A stretch of 64,000 bases of DNA from Saccharothrix ecbatanensis (GCF_014205015.1 NZ_JACHMO010000001.1:1426001-1490000); one strand, 5' to 3'; numbered from the stretch's first letter, positions 18,626 to 26,781 are shown. Notes: a model not told the origin generated them from the sequence alone. Numbers and translations: made by a program.

Positions 18626-19207
18626 GTGGGCGGTGATCCCGTGCTTGGCGCAGACGACGCGGTGACCGCCGCCCTGGTGACCAGGGGTTGGCCCTCCCGT
18701 CCGCTCGTGGACCAGCCGCTGGGCATCGACCTGCTGAACACGCGTTGGGTGGCGGGCGGTGTCGCCTACGACCTGCTCGACCACGACGACTTGACCGAGG
18801 CGTGGCTGGCGGACCGGGAGCTCGAGTCCGCTCGACCCGTCCCGCGGCAGCAGCTCCGCGAGGCACGTGACGCGGTCGCGGCGGTGATCGCGGACCCGGC
18901 CGACTGCGCCGCGGTGAACGCCCTGCTCGGGCACGGCAGGGTGCGGCTGACGGTGGACGAGCGGGGGAGGGTCGAGCACGACGACGTCGCCGACCCGCGG
19001 TGGCGTGCGGCTTGGGCCTGTCTGCACGACTACGTCCGGTTGCGGGCGGCGACGCCGGATCGGCTCCGGAAGTGCGCGAACCCCGACTGCGTGCTGCACT
19101 TCCAGGACACTTCGCGCACGGGCAGGCGCCTGTGGTGCTCGATGACCGGCTGCGGCAACCGCTTCAAGGCCCGCCGCCACCACAGCAGGTCCCGCGCCAA
19201 CTCGTGA
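18626..19207 (+). CDS. CGNR zinc-finger regulator (ABATE domain)
   Basis: A 193-residue protein of the ABATE plus CGNR zinc-finger family. The stress-response N-terminal domain carries DQPLGIDLLNTRW. The C-terminal CGNR finger has CANPDCVLHF, then RRLWCSMTGCGNRFKARRHH, with four zinc-binding cysteines visible. Members are presumed DNA-binding regulators of nearby hydrolases or transporters. GTG starts at 18626 or 18641 are both possible. Two inverted repeats in the divergent spacer support control of the hydrolase. Confidence 0.88.
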   Translation: MGGDPVLGADDAVTAALVTRGWPSRPLVDQPLGIDLLNTRWVAGGVAYDLLDHDDLTEAWLADRELESARPVPRQQLREARDAVAAVIADPADCAAVNALLGHGRVRLTVDERGRVEHDDVADPRWRAAWACLHDYVRLRAATPDRLRKCANPDCVLHFQDTSRTGRRLWCSMTGCGNRFKARRHHSRSRANS

Positions 19208-19220
19208 TCAGGATCGGGGC

Positions 19221-19244
19221 GTCAAATCGGCGCCGGCTGGGTAT
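19221..19244 (+). promoter_or_regulatory. Possible sigma-B-like promoter
   Basis: GTCAAA (19221-19226), 12 bases, then GGGTAT (19239-19244) resembles the GTTTAA-N12-15-GGGWAW form of stress sigma factors. Transcription would begin only a few bases before the ATG at 19254. Confidence 0.4.
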
Positions 19245-19253
19245 GGCAAGCAC

Positions 19254-19541
19254 ATGACGGACCAGGAACCGCTCGACCTCGGCACGACCGAACTGTCGGC
19301 GGACGAGGAAGCGCGCATCAGGCGTGCGCACGACCTCGACCGGCCGGAGGTGTTCGACGAGCGCAACGACGTCGACCGCCGGGCGCGGACGCGGGCCAAC
19401 CTGCTCCCGGAGGAACTCGGCGCCGGTAGCGCCGACCCGGAGGCCCAGGCGCGTGAGGTGCTGCGCGACTCGGACGTGCGCACCGAGATCCCGGAGTCCG
19501 CGCCCGACACGATGGTCGAACGGCGCGAGTCCGACGCTTGA
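19254..19541 (+). CDS. Small acidic hypothetical protein
   Basis: A 95-residue, highly charged, probably disordered protein (DQEPLDLGTTELSADEEARI and so on; many Asp, Glu and Arg, one Phe, no Cys or Trp). The family is not recognised with certainty; similar acidic proteins of unknown function are common in actinobacteria. The candidate sigma-B-like element ten bases upstream would make it a stress-induced gene. The last 12 bases fall in a 19-bp direct repeat copied 87 bp downstream. Confidence 0.65.
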   Translation: MTDQEPLDLGTTELSADEEARIRRAHDLDRPEVFDERNDVDRRARTRANLLPEELGAGSADPEAQAREVLRDSDVRTEIPESAPDTMVERRESDA

Positions 19542-19635
19542 CCGGGCTGCGGCAGGTCGAGCGCGACGGGTGAGACGTCGAGTTCCGCCAACGAGTACAC
19601 CGGCGTCGGTGCCGCCTCCGACGCTTGACCGGGCT
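19530..19635. repeat. 19-bp direct repeats bordering decayed sequence
   Basis: TCCGACGCTTGACCGGGCT occurs at 19530-19548, at the end of the acidic-protein gene, and again at 19617-19635. The second copy abuts the decayed AhpD-like fragment. A copied gene end next to truncated genes indicates a local duplication or deletion event. Confidence 0.8.
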
Positions 19636-19662
19636 CAGGCGGTCGCGCGGTCGAACGGCGGG

Positions 19663-19815
19663 ACCAGCGGCCACGACGTCGTCGCCGACCCGGCCCCGGT
19701 CACGGGTCACGGCGACGGCGAGCCGCAGCACGGCGGCCTCCTTCGGGTCGGCGCTCTCACCCCGGCGGGCCGCCTCGATGTCGTCGTCGGACAGCTTCAC
19801 CACGGTGCGCGACAC
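19663..19815 (-). pseudogene. Remnant of an AhpD/carboxymuconolactone decarboxylase-like gene
   Basis: On the minus strand about 50 codons read VSRTVVKLSDDDIEAARR, then GESADPKEAAVLRLAVAV and TRDRGRVGDDVVAA. This is the central helical stretch of AhpD-fold proteins (typically SADPK...A...VVxxRGRVSD). Neither the N-terminal half nor the CxxC end is present, and the frame dissolves on both sides. I read it as a fragment left by deletion. It is the usual neighbour of TetR genes such as the fragment that follows. Confidence 0.5.
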
Positions 19816-19817
19816 CT

Positions 19818-20156
19818 GCGTGTGCGCCGATAGGCACGGTCGGCCTCGCGTTGGCCGTGTTCGAGGTCTTCGACGAACTGCTGTCGAAGTCCCACTACCG
19901 GGGCTGCCCCTTTGTCAACGCCGCCGCCGAGTACCCGCACCACGAGGGCATCCGCGACGTGATCGCCCACCACCGCGCCTGGCTGCCCGACCTGTTCGCC
20001 CGGCTCCTCGAGCCACTGGACCCGCCCGCGAACCTGATCACCGCGCTGGTCCAGCTCACCGACGGCGCCATCACCACCGCCCACCTGGACCGCGCCGAAT
20101 CCGCCGCCCTCACCGCACGGGCGACGGCGGAACTGCTGCTGGCGCACCAATCCTGA
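19818..20156 (+). pseudogene. C-terminal fragment of a TetR-family regulator
   Basis: The codons from 19851 read as the C-terminal ligand domain of a TetR protein (VFEVFDELLSK, then YRGCPFVNAAAEYP and HHEGIRDVIAHHRAWL). The N-terminal DNA-binding domain is missing: upstream sequence is the AhpD remnant on the other strand. The remaining 101 codons could not bind DNA. It ends at a TGA at 20154-20156. Confidence 0.6.
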
Positions 20157-20310
20157 GCGTCCGGTCGGTCCAGTCGTCCGGGGCCGGCCGGGCGGGCGGG
20201 CTCGGCCTGGCCGCCGTGCCGGGTGACCGGGACGCCGGAGGGTGTGGCTGCTGGTACCTGAGTGTCCATGGCAGTCCTTTGTCGACCGAGAGCGGTGTAG
20301 GGTCTTTCCT

Positions 20311-20679
20311 GTGAATCTCACGGATTGGGCGTGGGCGCAGGGATTGCTCCTCGAACCGCGTACCGCTGGGTTCCGGGAGGGCACGTTGCCTGTCCCTGGG
20401 GAGCGGGTGGGGTCACGCACGATCCTGGTCGACATCGACGCGAACACCTCCCCATCGGTCATGGCAGGCGTGGGGTTGTATGCCAGTGTGTCGACTTATG
20501 ATCAGAAGTCCGATCCGGAGCGGCAGGTCGCGCGCTTGTCGGAGTGGTCGGCGAAGGCGAGTCACCGGGTGATGCGCGTCGAGTCGGAGATCGCCTCGTT
20601 TCACGCTCGCCTGTACGGCCGCCACACGGCGAGGAACCGGGCGGAGAAGGCCCCGGAAGCCGCTGCGACCGATGACTGA
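20311..20679 (+). pseudogene. tnpA: Degenerate IS607-family serine recombinase (tnpA)
   Basis: The 122-codon frame begins with the MerR-like helix-turn-helix part (VNLTDWAWAQG...FREGTLPVPGERVGSRTILV) and the resolvase N terminus GVGLYASVSTYDQKSDPERQ. The family consensus is YARVS, so the conserved Arg is lost. After RVESEI the sequence jumps to the C-terminal motif ARLYGR(H)TARNRAEKA. About 70 residues of the catalytic domain are missing compared with intact proteins of about 190 residues. It should be inactive. Confidence 0.8.
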
Positions 20680-22075
20680 GCCGAAGAAGAAGCCGCTACG
20701 GACCATCGACGCCCCGTTCGTGGCACTCGGCCTGTCGGGTGTGTCGATACGCGACCGACTCAAGGGCCTCACCGCCGAAGACGAGAACGTGCTTCGCCTG
20801 GTCGGTGAGCACCTTGGGTCGCTGGCGTCGCGTGACCTCAAGGTCCGCTGCGCGGCCGGCCTGGATCACTGCACCGACACGTGGGCCGGGCGTAAGCGCG
20901 ATCTGACGGCCGAGTCGTCGTCGCGGTGGGCCGGGAGCATCACGAAGGCGACGCATGATCAGTGGGCGTTGGCGCGCCGTGGTCAGGCCGCGCACCTGGC
21001 CTCCCTCGACGCCGGTATCCGCACGGTGCGGCACCGCCTCTCGTTGCCGCTTGGGGAGAAGGGCGACAGGAAGGGATCGGGCGGGTACCGCTCCAGGCAT
21101 GAGTGGTTCGTCAAGTCCCGCCGCCTCGCGGCGTTGGAGCAGCGGCACGCGGCTGTCCTCGCGGATCGTGAGGCCGGTCGGGTGCGGGTGGTGCGCGGTG
21201 GCCGGAAACACTTGAACACCCGGCACAACCTCGCAGCGGCGAACCTGACCGAAGCCGATTGGCGTCAGCGCTGGGAAGCGTCCCGCTGGTACCTCGACGC
21301 GGCATGGACCCGCCCCGTCGTGCAGACGATCCCGCTGGACACCGCCCGCGCGAACGGCATGGTGGGCGTGGACACGAACGCCGACCACTTCGCCGCCTAC
21401 CGTCTCGACTCGCACGGCAACCCGGTGGGCAAGCCGCACCGCTTCTTCTACGACCTGTCCGGCACCGCGCGGCATCGTGACGCCCAGGTCCGGCATGCCA
21501 TCACCCGCCTGCTGCACCGGACCACGCGGTGCGGCGTCGCCGCGATCGGTCTGGAGAACCTCGACTTCACCGACGAGAAGACCCGCGAGAAGCACGGCCG
21601 GAAGAGGAAATTCCGACAGCTCGTCTCCGGCATCCCCACGGGGAACCTGAAGGCTCGGCTCGTGTCCATGGCCGCTGAGCACGGCCTTGCGGTCGTCGCC
21701 GTCGACCCGGCCTACACCAGCATGTGGGGCGCGCAGCACTGGCAGAAGCCACTCGCGACCCCGCGTCGCACAATCACCCGGCACGATGCCGCGAGCATCG
21801 CGATTGGACGACGCGCCCTCGGACACCCGATCAGGCGACGGACGGCACCGCCCCCGCATCACCGGAGTGATGATGCGGGACATCGGACCGCCCAGGCCGG
21901 ACCAGGTGACCGGGGGCGTGAGGAAACCCGCCGCCCCGTCACGGACCGCGCACACGATGCGCGTAGCCGGACAGGGACCACCAGTAGAACGCGGGCAACC
22001 AGCGCATCCACAACCGTTCGGGATGCGCGCAGTGCCGGGCAGTGGGTCCAACACTCACTCCTGACCACTGACTAG
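20672..22075 (+). CDS. tnpB: TnpB-related RuvC-like nuclease of an IS607-type element
   Basis: A 467-residue TnpB-family protein. The three RuvC acidic residues are present: D234 (VGVDTNAD), E295 (IGLENLD) and D372 (RHDAAS). The zinc-finger cysteines found between the second and third motif in classical TnpB are absent; the sequence there is YTSMWGAQHWQKP. This is the actinobacterial IS607-associated subgroup with a long Arg-rich tail ending near GQWVQHSLLTTD. The start overlaps the tnpA remnant. An omega RNA would be expected to overlap the 3' end, but I could not define its fold. Confidence 0.85.
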   Translation: MTEPKKKPLRTIDAPFVALGLSGVSIRDRLKGLTAEDENVLRLVGEHLGSLASRDLKVRCAAGLDHCTDTWAGRKRDLTAESSSRWAGSITKATHDQWALARRGQAAHLASLDAGIRTVRHRLSLPLGEKGDRKGSGGYRSRHEWFVKSRRLAALEQRHAAVLADREAGRVRVVRGGRKHLNTRHNLAAANLTEADWRQRWEASRWYLDAAWTRPVVQTIPLDTARANGMVGVDTNADHFAAYRLDSHGNPVGKPHRFFYDLSGTARHRDAQVRHAITRLLHRTTRCGVAAIGLENLDFTDEKTREKHGRKRKFRQLVSGIPTGNLKARLVSMAAEHGLAVVAVDPAYTSMWGAQHWQKPLATPRRTITRHDAASIAIGRRALGHPIRRRTAPPPHHRSDDAGHRTAQAGPGDRGREETRRPVTDRAHDARSRTGTTSRTRATSASTTVRDARSAGQWVQHSLLTTD

Positions 22076-22087
22076 GAACGGTTTGTA

Positions 22088-22642
22088 GTGGCGGGTACCA
22101 CCGACCTGGTCCGGCGGCACGTCGCCGAGTTCTGGCGGGGGCGGGAGCAGGAGGAGTTCGAGTGGACGGCCGGCCCCATCGGCGCCCGGCTGCCCGACTT
22201 CCGGGTGCGGCGGATCGCGCCCGCGGCGAAGAACGAGCCGTGGGTGTACGCCTCGGTGGGCGCGTGGCGGGCGCGTGACTCGGACGCCAAGGAGTTCGTC
22301 CTCCTGACCCCGGCCGAGTCGCCGGCCCACGTCGAGACCCTCGCCATGATCACCTTCTTCCACGCCGACCGGCCGCTGGACGTCGGCTCCACGGTCCGGA
22401 TCGGCCGGCCGTGGACGGACGACGGCGTCGCCGACCACCTGCTGGTCTCGCTGCCGTACCCGTTCGGCCCGGCGCTGGAACACCTGGACGCGTCCGGCAC
22501 CCACGTCCGCTTCCTGTGGCTCGTGCCGATCACGGCGGCCGAGGCGGACTACTGCCGTGAGCGCGGGCTGGAGGCGCTGGAGCAGCTGATGGAAGCCGAG
22601 AACGTCAACGTCGTGAACCCACTGCGCCGGTCGCTGGTCTGA
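22088..22642 (+). CDS. Suppressor-of-fused-domain (SUFU) protein
   Basis: A 184-residue cytoplasmic protein whose core matches the bacterial SUFU domain (EPWVYASVGAWRARD, KEFVLLTPAES, HVETLAMITFFHAD and the late WLVPITAAEADYCRERGLEALEQLMEAE). Such proteins are often linked to polymorphic toxin/immunity systems or stand alone, and their role is not established. The GTG at 22088 lies 12 bases after tnpB, so the insertion element sits right against its start and may have replaced its promoter. A strong hairpin follows. Confidence 0.8.
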   Translation: MAGTTDLVRRHVAEFWRGREQEEFEWTAGPIGARLPDFRVRRIAPAAKNEPWVYASVGAWRARDSDAKEFVLLTPAESPAHVETLAMITFFHADRPLDVGSTVRIGRPWTDDGVADHLLVSLPYPFGPALEHLDASGTHVRFLWLVPITAAEADYCRERGLEALEQLMEAENVNVVNPLRRSLV

Positions 22643-22674
22643 CCGCGAAACCCAGCCGAGAAAGTGCCCACTCA

Positions 22675-22699
22675 AAAGTGCTCACTCGGTGAGCACTTT
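22675..22699. terminator. Perfect 11-bp hairpin between the SUFU and ydeI-like genes
   Basis: AAAGTGCTCAC and GTGAGCACTTT are perfectly complementary around a three-base TCG loop. It can be the SUFU terminator or, since it lies 46 bases before the next start, an operator of that gene. Confidence 0.6.
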
Positions 22700-22745
22700 G
22701 CCTCCGCATGATGGGTCCAGTCGTCACCGGACCCTGGAGGACCTG

Positions 22746-23087
22746 ATGGAAACGCTGGATCGAGTGAAGGCCGTCGACTTCGCGGACGCCGCCGAGTGGG
22801 AGGCCTGGCTGGCCGGGCACCACGGCTCGGCGACCGAAGTCTGGATCAAGATCGCCAAGAAGGGGTCGGGCCGGACGTCGGTCACGATCACCGAAGCCCT
22901 CGACGTCGCCCTCTGCTACGGCTGGATCGACAGCCACCGCAAGGCCCTCGACGAGGACTACTACCTGCAACGGTATTCGCCGCGCCGGCCGACCAGCTCG
23001 TGGTCGCGGATCAACGTCGGGAAGGTCGAGGCGCTGATCGCCGCCGGGCGGATGCGGGAGCCGGGCCTCGCCGCGTTCCGCCCGTAG
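22746..23087 (+). pseudogene. YdeI/OmpD-associated family protein, truncated at the C terminus
   Basis: Translation gives 113 residues starting METLDRVKAVDFADAAEWEA with a good GGAGG upstream. It shows the family hallmarks VWIKIAKKGSG, ALDVALCYGWIDSHRK and RYSPRRPTSSWSRIN. Intact family members are about 190 residues and continue after EPGLAA with a second conserved half. Here the frame ends at once with FRP and a stop, and I see no downstream continuation. It is probably a broken gene at the right edge of the decayed island. Confidence 0.7.
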
Positions 23088-23266
23088 TCCGCTGTCCGAA
23101 CAGGACATCGGTGGACCGGTGGCGCGGTTGGACGCCGGGTGGACGGACGGGGGGAGAGTCGCGTCCGCCCACCTGGCAAGTCGGTTGCCGTCGGTGCGAC
23201 GGAGGTTGTTCCCGGCGAAGGTAGCGCACGCTTTTCCTCGGCGGCAAGTACTCGGGCCAATAATCT

Positions 23267-23280
23267 TGTTATCGCTAACA
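23267..23280. promoter_or_regulatory. Distal TGTTATCGCTAACA operator
   Basis: Identical in all 14 bases to the site at 17574-17587 upstream of the first GH43 gene. It lies about 236 bases upstream of the GH43-AbfB start. Confidence 0.7.
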
Positions 23281-23465
23281 GCGCTAGGCGTGGCGACGTT
23301 GTGGCCAAAGTCGAAAAGCTCAAGCCGGAGGCGTCACCACCGCCGGGGGCGCTGAACTGGGCCGGCGGGGGTGATCGAGTGGCGGACAGGACCAATGAGC
23401 GGATGTCTGTGCCATTGGGGTCGCAACTGTCTTGTAACGGGGTATTGAGCTGGGGTAAGCCACGC

Positions 23466-23479
23466 TGTTAGCGTTAACA
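23466..23479. promoter_or_regulatory. Proximal TGTTAGCGTTAACA operator
   Basis: A 14-bp palindrome with TGTTA/TAACA arms, differing from the distal site in the centre only. Its position, 36 bases before the start codon, fits a repressor site overlapping the promoter. Confidence 0.75.
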
Positions 23480-23515
23480 GACGCGTATGACCCGACCCAC
23501 GATGGAGTGGAACCG

Positions 23516-24979
23516 ATGAACAGTGCTGTTCCCCGGTGGCTCGCCCGCAAGCTCGCCGTGGTGGCGGTGGCCATCGCCACCGTTCTCGCCGGCCTGGTGG
23601 TGGTGACGCCCGCCGCGCACGCATCCCCCGCGGTGCAGTACACGAATCCGCTGGCCAACCAGCGGGCGGATCCGCACATCTTCAAGCACACCGACGGCTA
23701 CTACTACTTCACCGCGACCGTCCCGGAGTACGACCGGCTCGTGCTGCGCCGTGCGACCACGATCCAGGGCCTGGCAAGCGCGCCGGAGTCGGTGATCTGG
23801 CGCAAGCACAGCTCCGGTGAGATGGGCGCGCACATCTGGGCGCCGGAGATCCACTTCGTCAACGGCAAGTGGTACATCTACTTCGCGGCCGGGCGCACTG
23901 ACGACGTGTGGCGCATCCGGCCCTACGTGCTGGAGAACAGCAGCGCCAACCCGCTCACCGGCACGTGGGTCGAGCGTGGCCGCGTGAACGTTCCGTGGGA
24001 CACCTTCTCCCTGGACATGTCCACCTTCGTGGTCAACGGCGTGCGGTACCTGACCTGGGCGCAGTCCGAACCGGGCATCGCCACCAACTCCAACGTCTAC
24101 CTGGCCCGCATGGGCTCCACCCCGTGGAGCATTACCGGGCCGACGACCCGGCTGACCGTGCCGACGCTGGCGTGGGAGATGCGCGGCGGCGTGAAGGTCG
24201 CCGAAGGGCCGACGGTGATCCAGCGCGACGGCCGGGTCTTCCTCACCTACTCGGCCAGCGCCACCGACGCGAACTACTGCCTCGGCATGCTGACCGCGTC
24301 GGCGTCGGCGGACCTGCTCAACGCGTCGTCCTGGACGAAGAGCCCGAACCCGGTGTTCCAGAGCAACACCTCGACCGGGCAGTACGGGCCGGGCCACAAC
24401 TCGTTCACCGTGTCCGAGGACGGGCAGAGCGACATCCTCGTCTACCACGACCGCAACTACCGCGACATCAGCGGCGACCCGCTGCGCGACCCGAACCGCC
24501 GCACCCGCGTGCAGAAGGTCTACTGGAACGCCGACGGCACGCCGAACTTCGGCATCCCCGTCGCGGACGGCGTCACGCCGGTCCGGCTCAAGTCGCACAA
24601 CTTCCCGGACCGGTTCGTCCGGCACTGGGAGTACCGGGCCAGGGTCGAGGCGAACGTCAACCCGCTGGCCGACTCGCAGTTCCGGGTCGTGCCGGGGCTC
24701 AACGGTTCGGGCACGGTCTCGTTGGAGTCGACCAACTTCCCCGGCTACTTCCTGCGGCACCGCAACTACGAGTTCTGGGTCGACCGCAACGACGGCTCGG
24801 CCGGCTTCCGCGCCGACGCCGGCTTCTTCCGCCGGGCCGGGCTCGCGTCCAGTTCCGGGGTGTCCTTCGAGGCGCAGAACTTCCCCGGCCAGTACCTGCG
24901 CCACAACGGCACGAACGTCAACCTGACCACGGCGTCCGACACGGTCGCCCGCGCCGACGCCACGTTCGTCCTGGAATGA
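23516..24979 (+). CDS. Secreted GH43 exo-arabinanase/arabinofuranosidase with AbfB (CBM42) domain
   Basis: A 487-residue secreted enzyme: signal peptide (cleavage after AHA, about residue 36), a GH43 propeller of about 310 residues, then an arabinose-binding AbfB beta-trefoil (about residues 350-487, with the repeated SxNFPxxFxRHxxY-like pattern three times). D52 (RADPHIF) and E230 (VAEGPTV) are the likely catalytic base and acid. The ATG at 23516 is preferred; a GTG at 23507 is possible. The next gene starts 43 bases downstream, so it probably shares an operon with the binding protein and mutarotase. Expected to release arabinose from arabinan or arabinoxylan side chains. Confidence 0.9.
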   Translation: MNSAVPRWLARKLAVVAVAIATVLAGLVVVTPAAHASPAVQYTNPLANQRADPHIFKHTDGYYYFTATVPEYDRLVLRRATTIQGLASAPESVIWRKHSSGEMGAHIWAPEIHFVNGKWYIYFAAGRTDDVWRIRPYVLENSSANPLTGTWVERGRVNVPWDTFSLDMSTFVVNGVRYLTWAQSEPGIATNSNVYLARMGSTPWSITGPTTRLTVPTLAWEMRGGVKVAEGPTVIQRDGRVFLTYSASATDANYCLGMLTASASADLLNASSWTKSPNPVFQSNTSTGQYGPGHNSFTVSEDGQSDILVYHDRNYRDISGDPLRDPNRRTRVQKVYWNADGTPNFGIPVADGVTPVRLKSHNFPDRFVRHWEYRARVEANVNPLADSQFRVVPGLNGSGTVSLESTNFPGYFLRHRNYEFWVDRNDGSAGFRADAGFFRRAGLASSSGVSFEAQNFPGQYLRHNGTNVNLTTASDTVARADATFVLE

Positions 24980-25022
24980 CGTCCGCTTTACCAGCCACCA
25001 CCGGATAGCGGAGAGGAACGTC

Positions 25023-26306
25023 ATGAGGTCGACCACGTCGAGATTACGTCCGAGATGGGCGGTTCTCGCCATCGCGGCGGTCGTCGGCCTGGTCGGGGCG
25101 GTGGGGTGCGGCACGGGTGACACGTCGTCGAGCCGCGTGGTCCGGCTGTCGTTCTGGAGCGGCTACGCCGGACCCGTCCCGACCGCGATGGAAGCGGTCG
25201 TCGCCGAGTTCAACGCCGCCAACCCCGACATCCGGGTCGACGTGAACTTCATGCCGTGGGACGTCTTCTTCGGCAAGCTCCTGCCCGCGTACGGGTCGGC
25301 GGGCGGTCCGGACCTGGCCGCCTTCGACAGCACGCACGTCGCGCAGTACGCGAAGAAGGGCGTCCTGGCGCCGATGGACGACTGGTTCGCGGCGGACCCG
25401 GCGTCGGACGTCCTCATCACGGCGGCCACCGAGGCCGTGACGTACGACGGTGTGAAGTACGCCGTGCCGATGACGTTCAGCAGCCTCAAGCTGTTCTACC
25501 ACCGCCCCATGTTCGAGGCGGCCGGGCTCGACCCGGACCGGCCGCCGACGACGTGGGACGAGTGGCGCGACGCCATGGTGAAACTGACGACGGACCACGA
25601 CCGCGACGGCACGCCCGAGCAGTACGGCATGGCGTTGCCCGACCACGACGCGATCCCGGTGTGGCCGATCCTGCTGTGGGGCCACGGTGGCGACGTGCTG
25701 GAGCCCGACGGTTCGAAGTCCGCGCTCACCCGCCCCGAGACGGTCGCGGCGGTGCGGACGTGGGCGGACCTGCTGCACCGGAAGAAGGTGTCGCCGGTCG
25801 GTCTCGCGGGCGCGGAGGCGGAACAGCTGTTCCAGATCGGCGACGCGGCGATGACGGTCGCCGGCCCGTGGCTGACCGCCGGTCTGGAAGGCGTCGACTA
25901 CGACGTGGCGCCGGTCCCGTCCGGTCCGGTCCGGCAGGCGACCCTGGGCTCGACCACGTCGGTCGCGCTCAACGCCAAGGCGAGCCCGGAGAAGAAGCAG
26001 GCCGCGCACCGGTTCCTGTCGTACTGGGTCAGCGAGCAGGCGCAGGAGTCGTGGATGAAGGGCTCGGGCTATCCTTCGATCCGGGTCGACCAGAACGCTT
26101 TGGCGGACAACCCGTTCGTCGCCGAGTTCGCCGCCGACGTCCGCATCGCCCAGCCGCTCATGCCCGGCGTGGTCGAGTTCGACAAGCTCTACAACGACGT
26201 GTTCGAGAAGGCGATCCGGAACATCGGTGACGGCGATGTCACCGTGGAGGACGGCCTGGCGGCCGCGGCGGCACGGATGGACGAGATCCTGGCCGGGTCA
26301 CCCTAG
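25023..26306 (+). CDS. Extracellular sugar-binding lipoprotein without its own permeases
   Basis: A 427-residue MalE/UgpB-class binding protein. The signal sequence ends in the lipobox AVGC with Cys at residue 29. The mature start VVRLSFWSGYAGPVPTAMEAVVAEFNAANP is typical. It lies 43 bases after the GH43-AbfB gene and before a RbsD/FucU gene. No permease or ATPase gene follows, in contrast to the complete operon at 12507-16198. It may deliver a second ligand to those permeases. Confidence 0.9.
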   Translation: MRSTTSRLRPRWAVLAIAAVVGLVGAVGCGTGDTSSSRVVRLSFWSGYAGPVPTAMEAVVAEFNAANPDIRVDVNFMPWDVFFGKLLPAYGSAGGPDLAAFDSTHVAQYAKKGVLAPMDDWFAADPASDVLITAATEAVTYDGVKYAVPMTFSSLKLFYHRPMFEAAGLDPDRPPTTWDEWRDAMVKLTTDHDRDGTPEQYGMALPDHDAIPVWPILLWGHGGDVLEPDGSKSALTRPETVAAVRTWADLLHRKKVSPVGLAGAEAEQLFQIGDAAMTVAGPWLTAGLEGVDYDVAPVPSGPVRQATLGSTTSVALNAKASPEKKQAAHRFLSYWVSEQAQESWMKGSGYPSIRVDQNALADNPFVAEFAADVRIAQPLMPGVVEFDKLYNDVFEKAIRNIGDGDVTVEDGLAAAAARMDEILAGSP

Positions 26307-26358
26307 ACACCCCCACGACGTGGGTTTTACCGCCGTCACACGAGAGGTCGTCAGAAAA

Positions 26359-26775
26359 GTGCTGCGCTACCCCCTGTTGCACCCGCCGTTGCTCCACGCC
26401 CTGGCCACGGCGGGCCACGGGTCCAAGGTCCTGCTCGCCGATTCCAACTACGCGCACCGGACCAACATCCACGACCGGGCCACGCTGATCCACCTCAACC
26501 TGCGGCCCGGTCTCGTCACGATCGACGAGGTGCTGGAACCGGTGCTGTCGGCGATTCCGGTGGAGGCCGTGCACACCATGCTCCCGGACGACGGGTCGAC
26601 GCCGGACGCGTGGACCGACTACGAACGGGCACTGGGCGCGGATCTGCCGTTGCAGCCGTTGGCGCGTCAGGACTTCTACGCGGCGTGCCGTTCGCACGAG
26701 CTCGCCGTCTGCGTGGCCACCGGTGACGTCCGGCACTACGCGAACGTGTTGCTGACAGTCGGCGCCGTCGGCTGA
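26359..26775 (+). CDS. RbsD/FucU family sugar mutarotase
   Basis: A 138-residue protein of the RbsD/FucU fold, which speeds the interconversion of sugar anomers after uptake. It shows HPPLLHALATAGHGSKVLLADSNY, with the conserved His and Asp of the family, and the C-terminal VATGDVRHYANVLLTVG. The GTG at 26359 gives the usual length; GAGAGG stands 11 bases upstream. It closes the GH43-AbfB/binding-protein operon, so arabinose or another released pentose or deoxyhexose is the likely substrate. A strong terminator follows. Confidence 0.85.
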   Translation: MLRYPLLHPPLLHALATAGHGSKVLLADSNYAHRTNIHDRATLIHLNLRPGLVTIDEVLEPVLSAIPVEAVHTMLPDDGSTPDAWTDYERALGADLPLQPLARQDFYAACRSHELAVCVATGDVRHYANVLLTVGAVG

Positions 26776-26781
26776 CCAGAC

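Larger units (their letters stand above)
20311..22075 (+). mobile_element. IS607-type insertion element with decayed tnpA
   Basis: The element consists of a serine-recombinase-type tnpA remnant overlapping a full-length tnpB by eight bases, the standard IS607 order. The ends were not determined. The left end should lie in 20160-20310 and the right end close to 22076-22087, because the next gene starts at 22088. No target duplication is expected for this family. Confidence 0.75.
23088..23515. other. 428-bp intergenic region upstream of the second GH43 gene
   Basis: No convincing gene is present. The region holds two operator-like palindromes, TGTTATCGCTAACA at 23267-23280 and TGTTAGCGTTAACA at 23466-23479, the second just 36 bases before the GH43 start. 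The spacing of almost 200 bases would allow looping between two sites. The first part, up to about 23220, is GC-rich without recognisable content and probably contains the lost end of the ydeI-like gene. Confidence 0.6.

Noticed and set aside
23139..23471. 110-codon frame upstream of the GH43-AbfB gene
   Set aside because: It overlaps both operators and shows no protein-like pattern.
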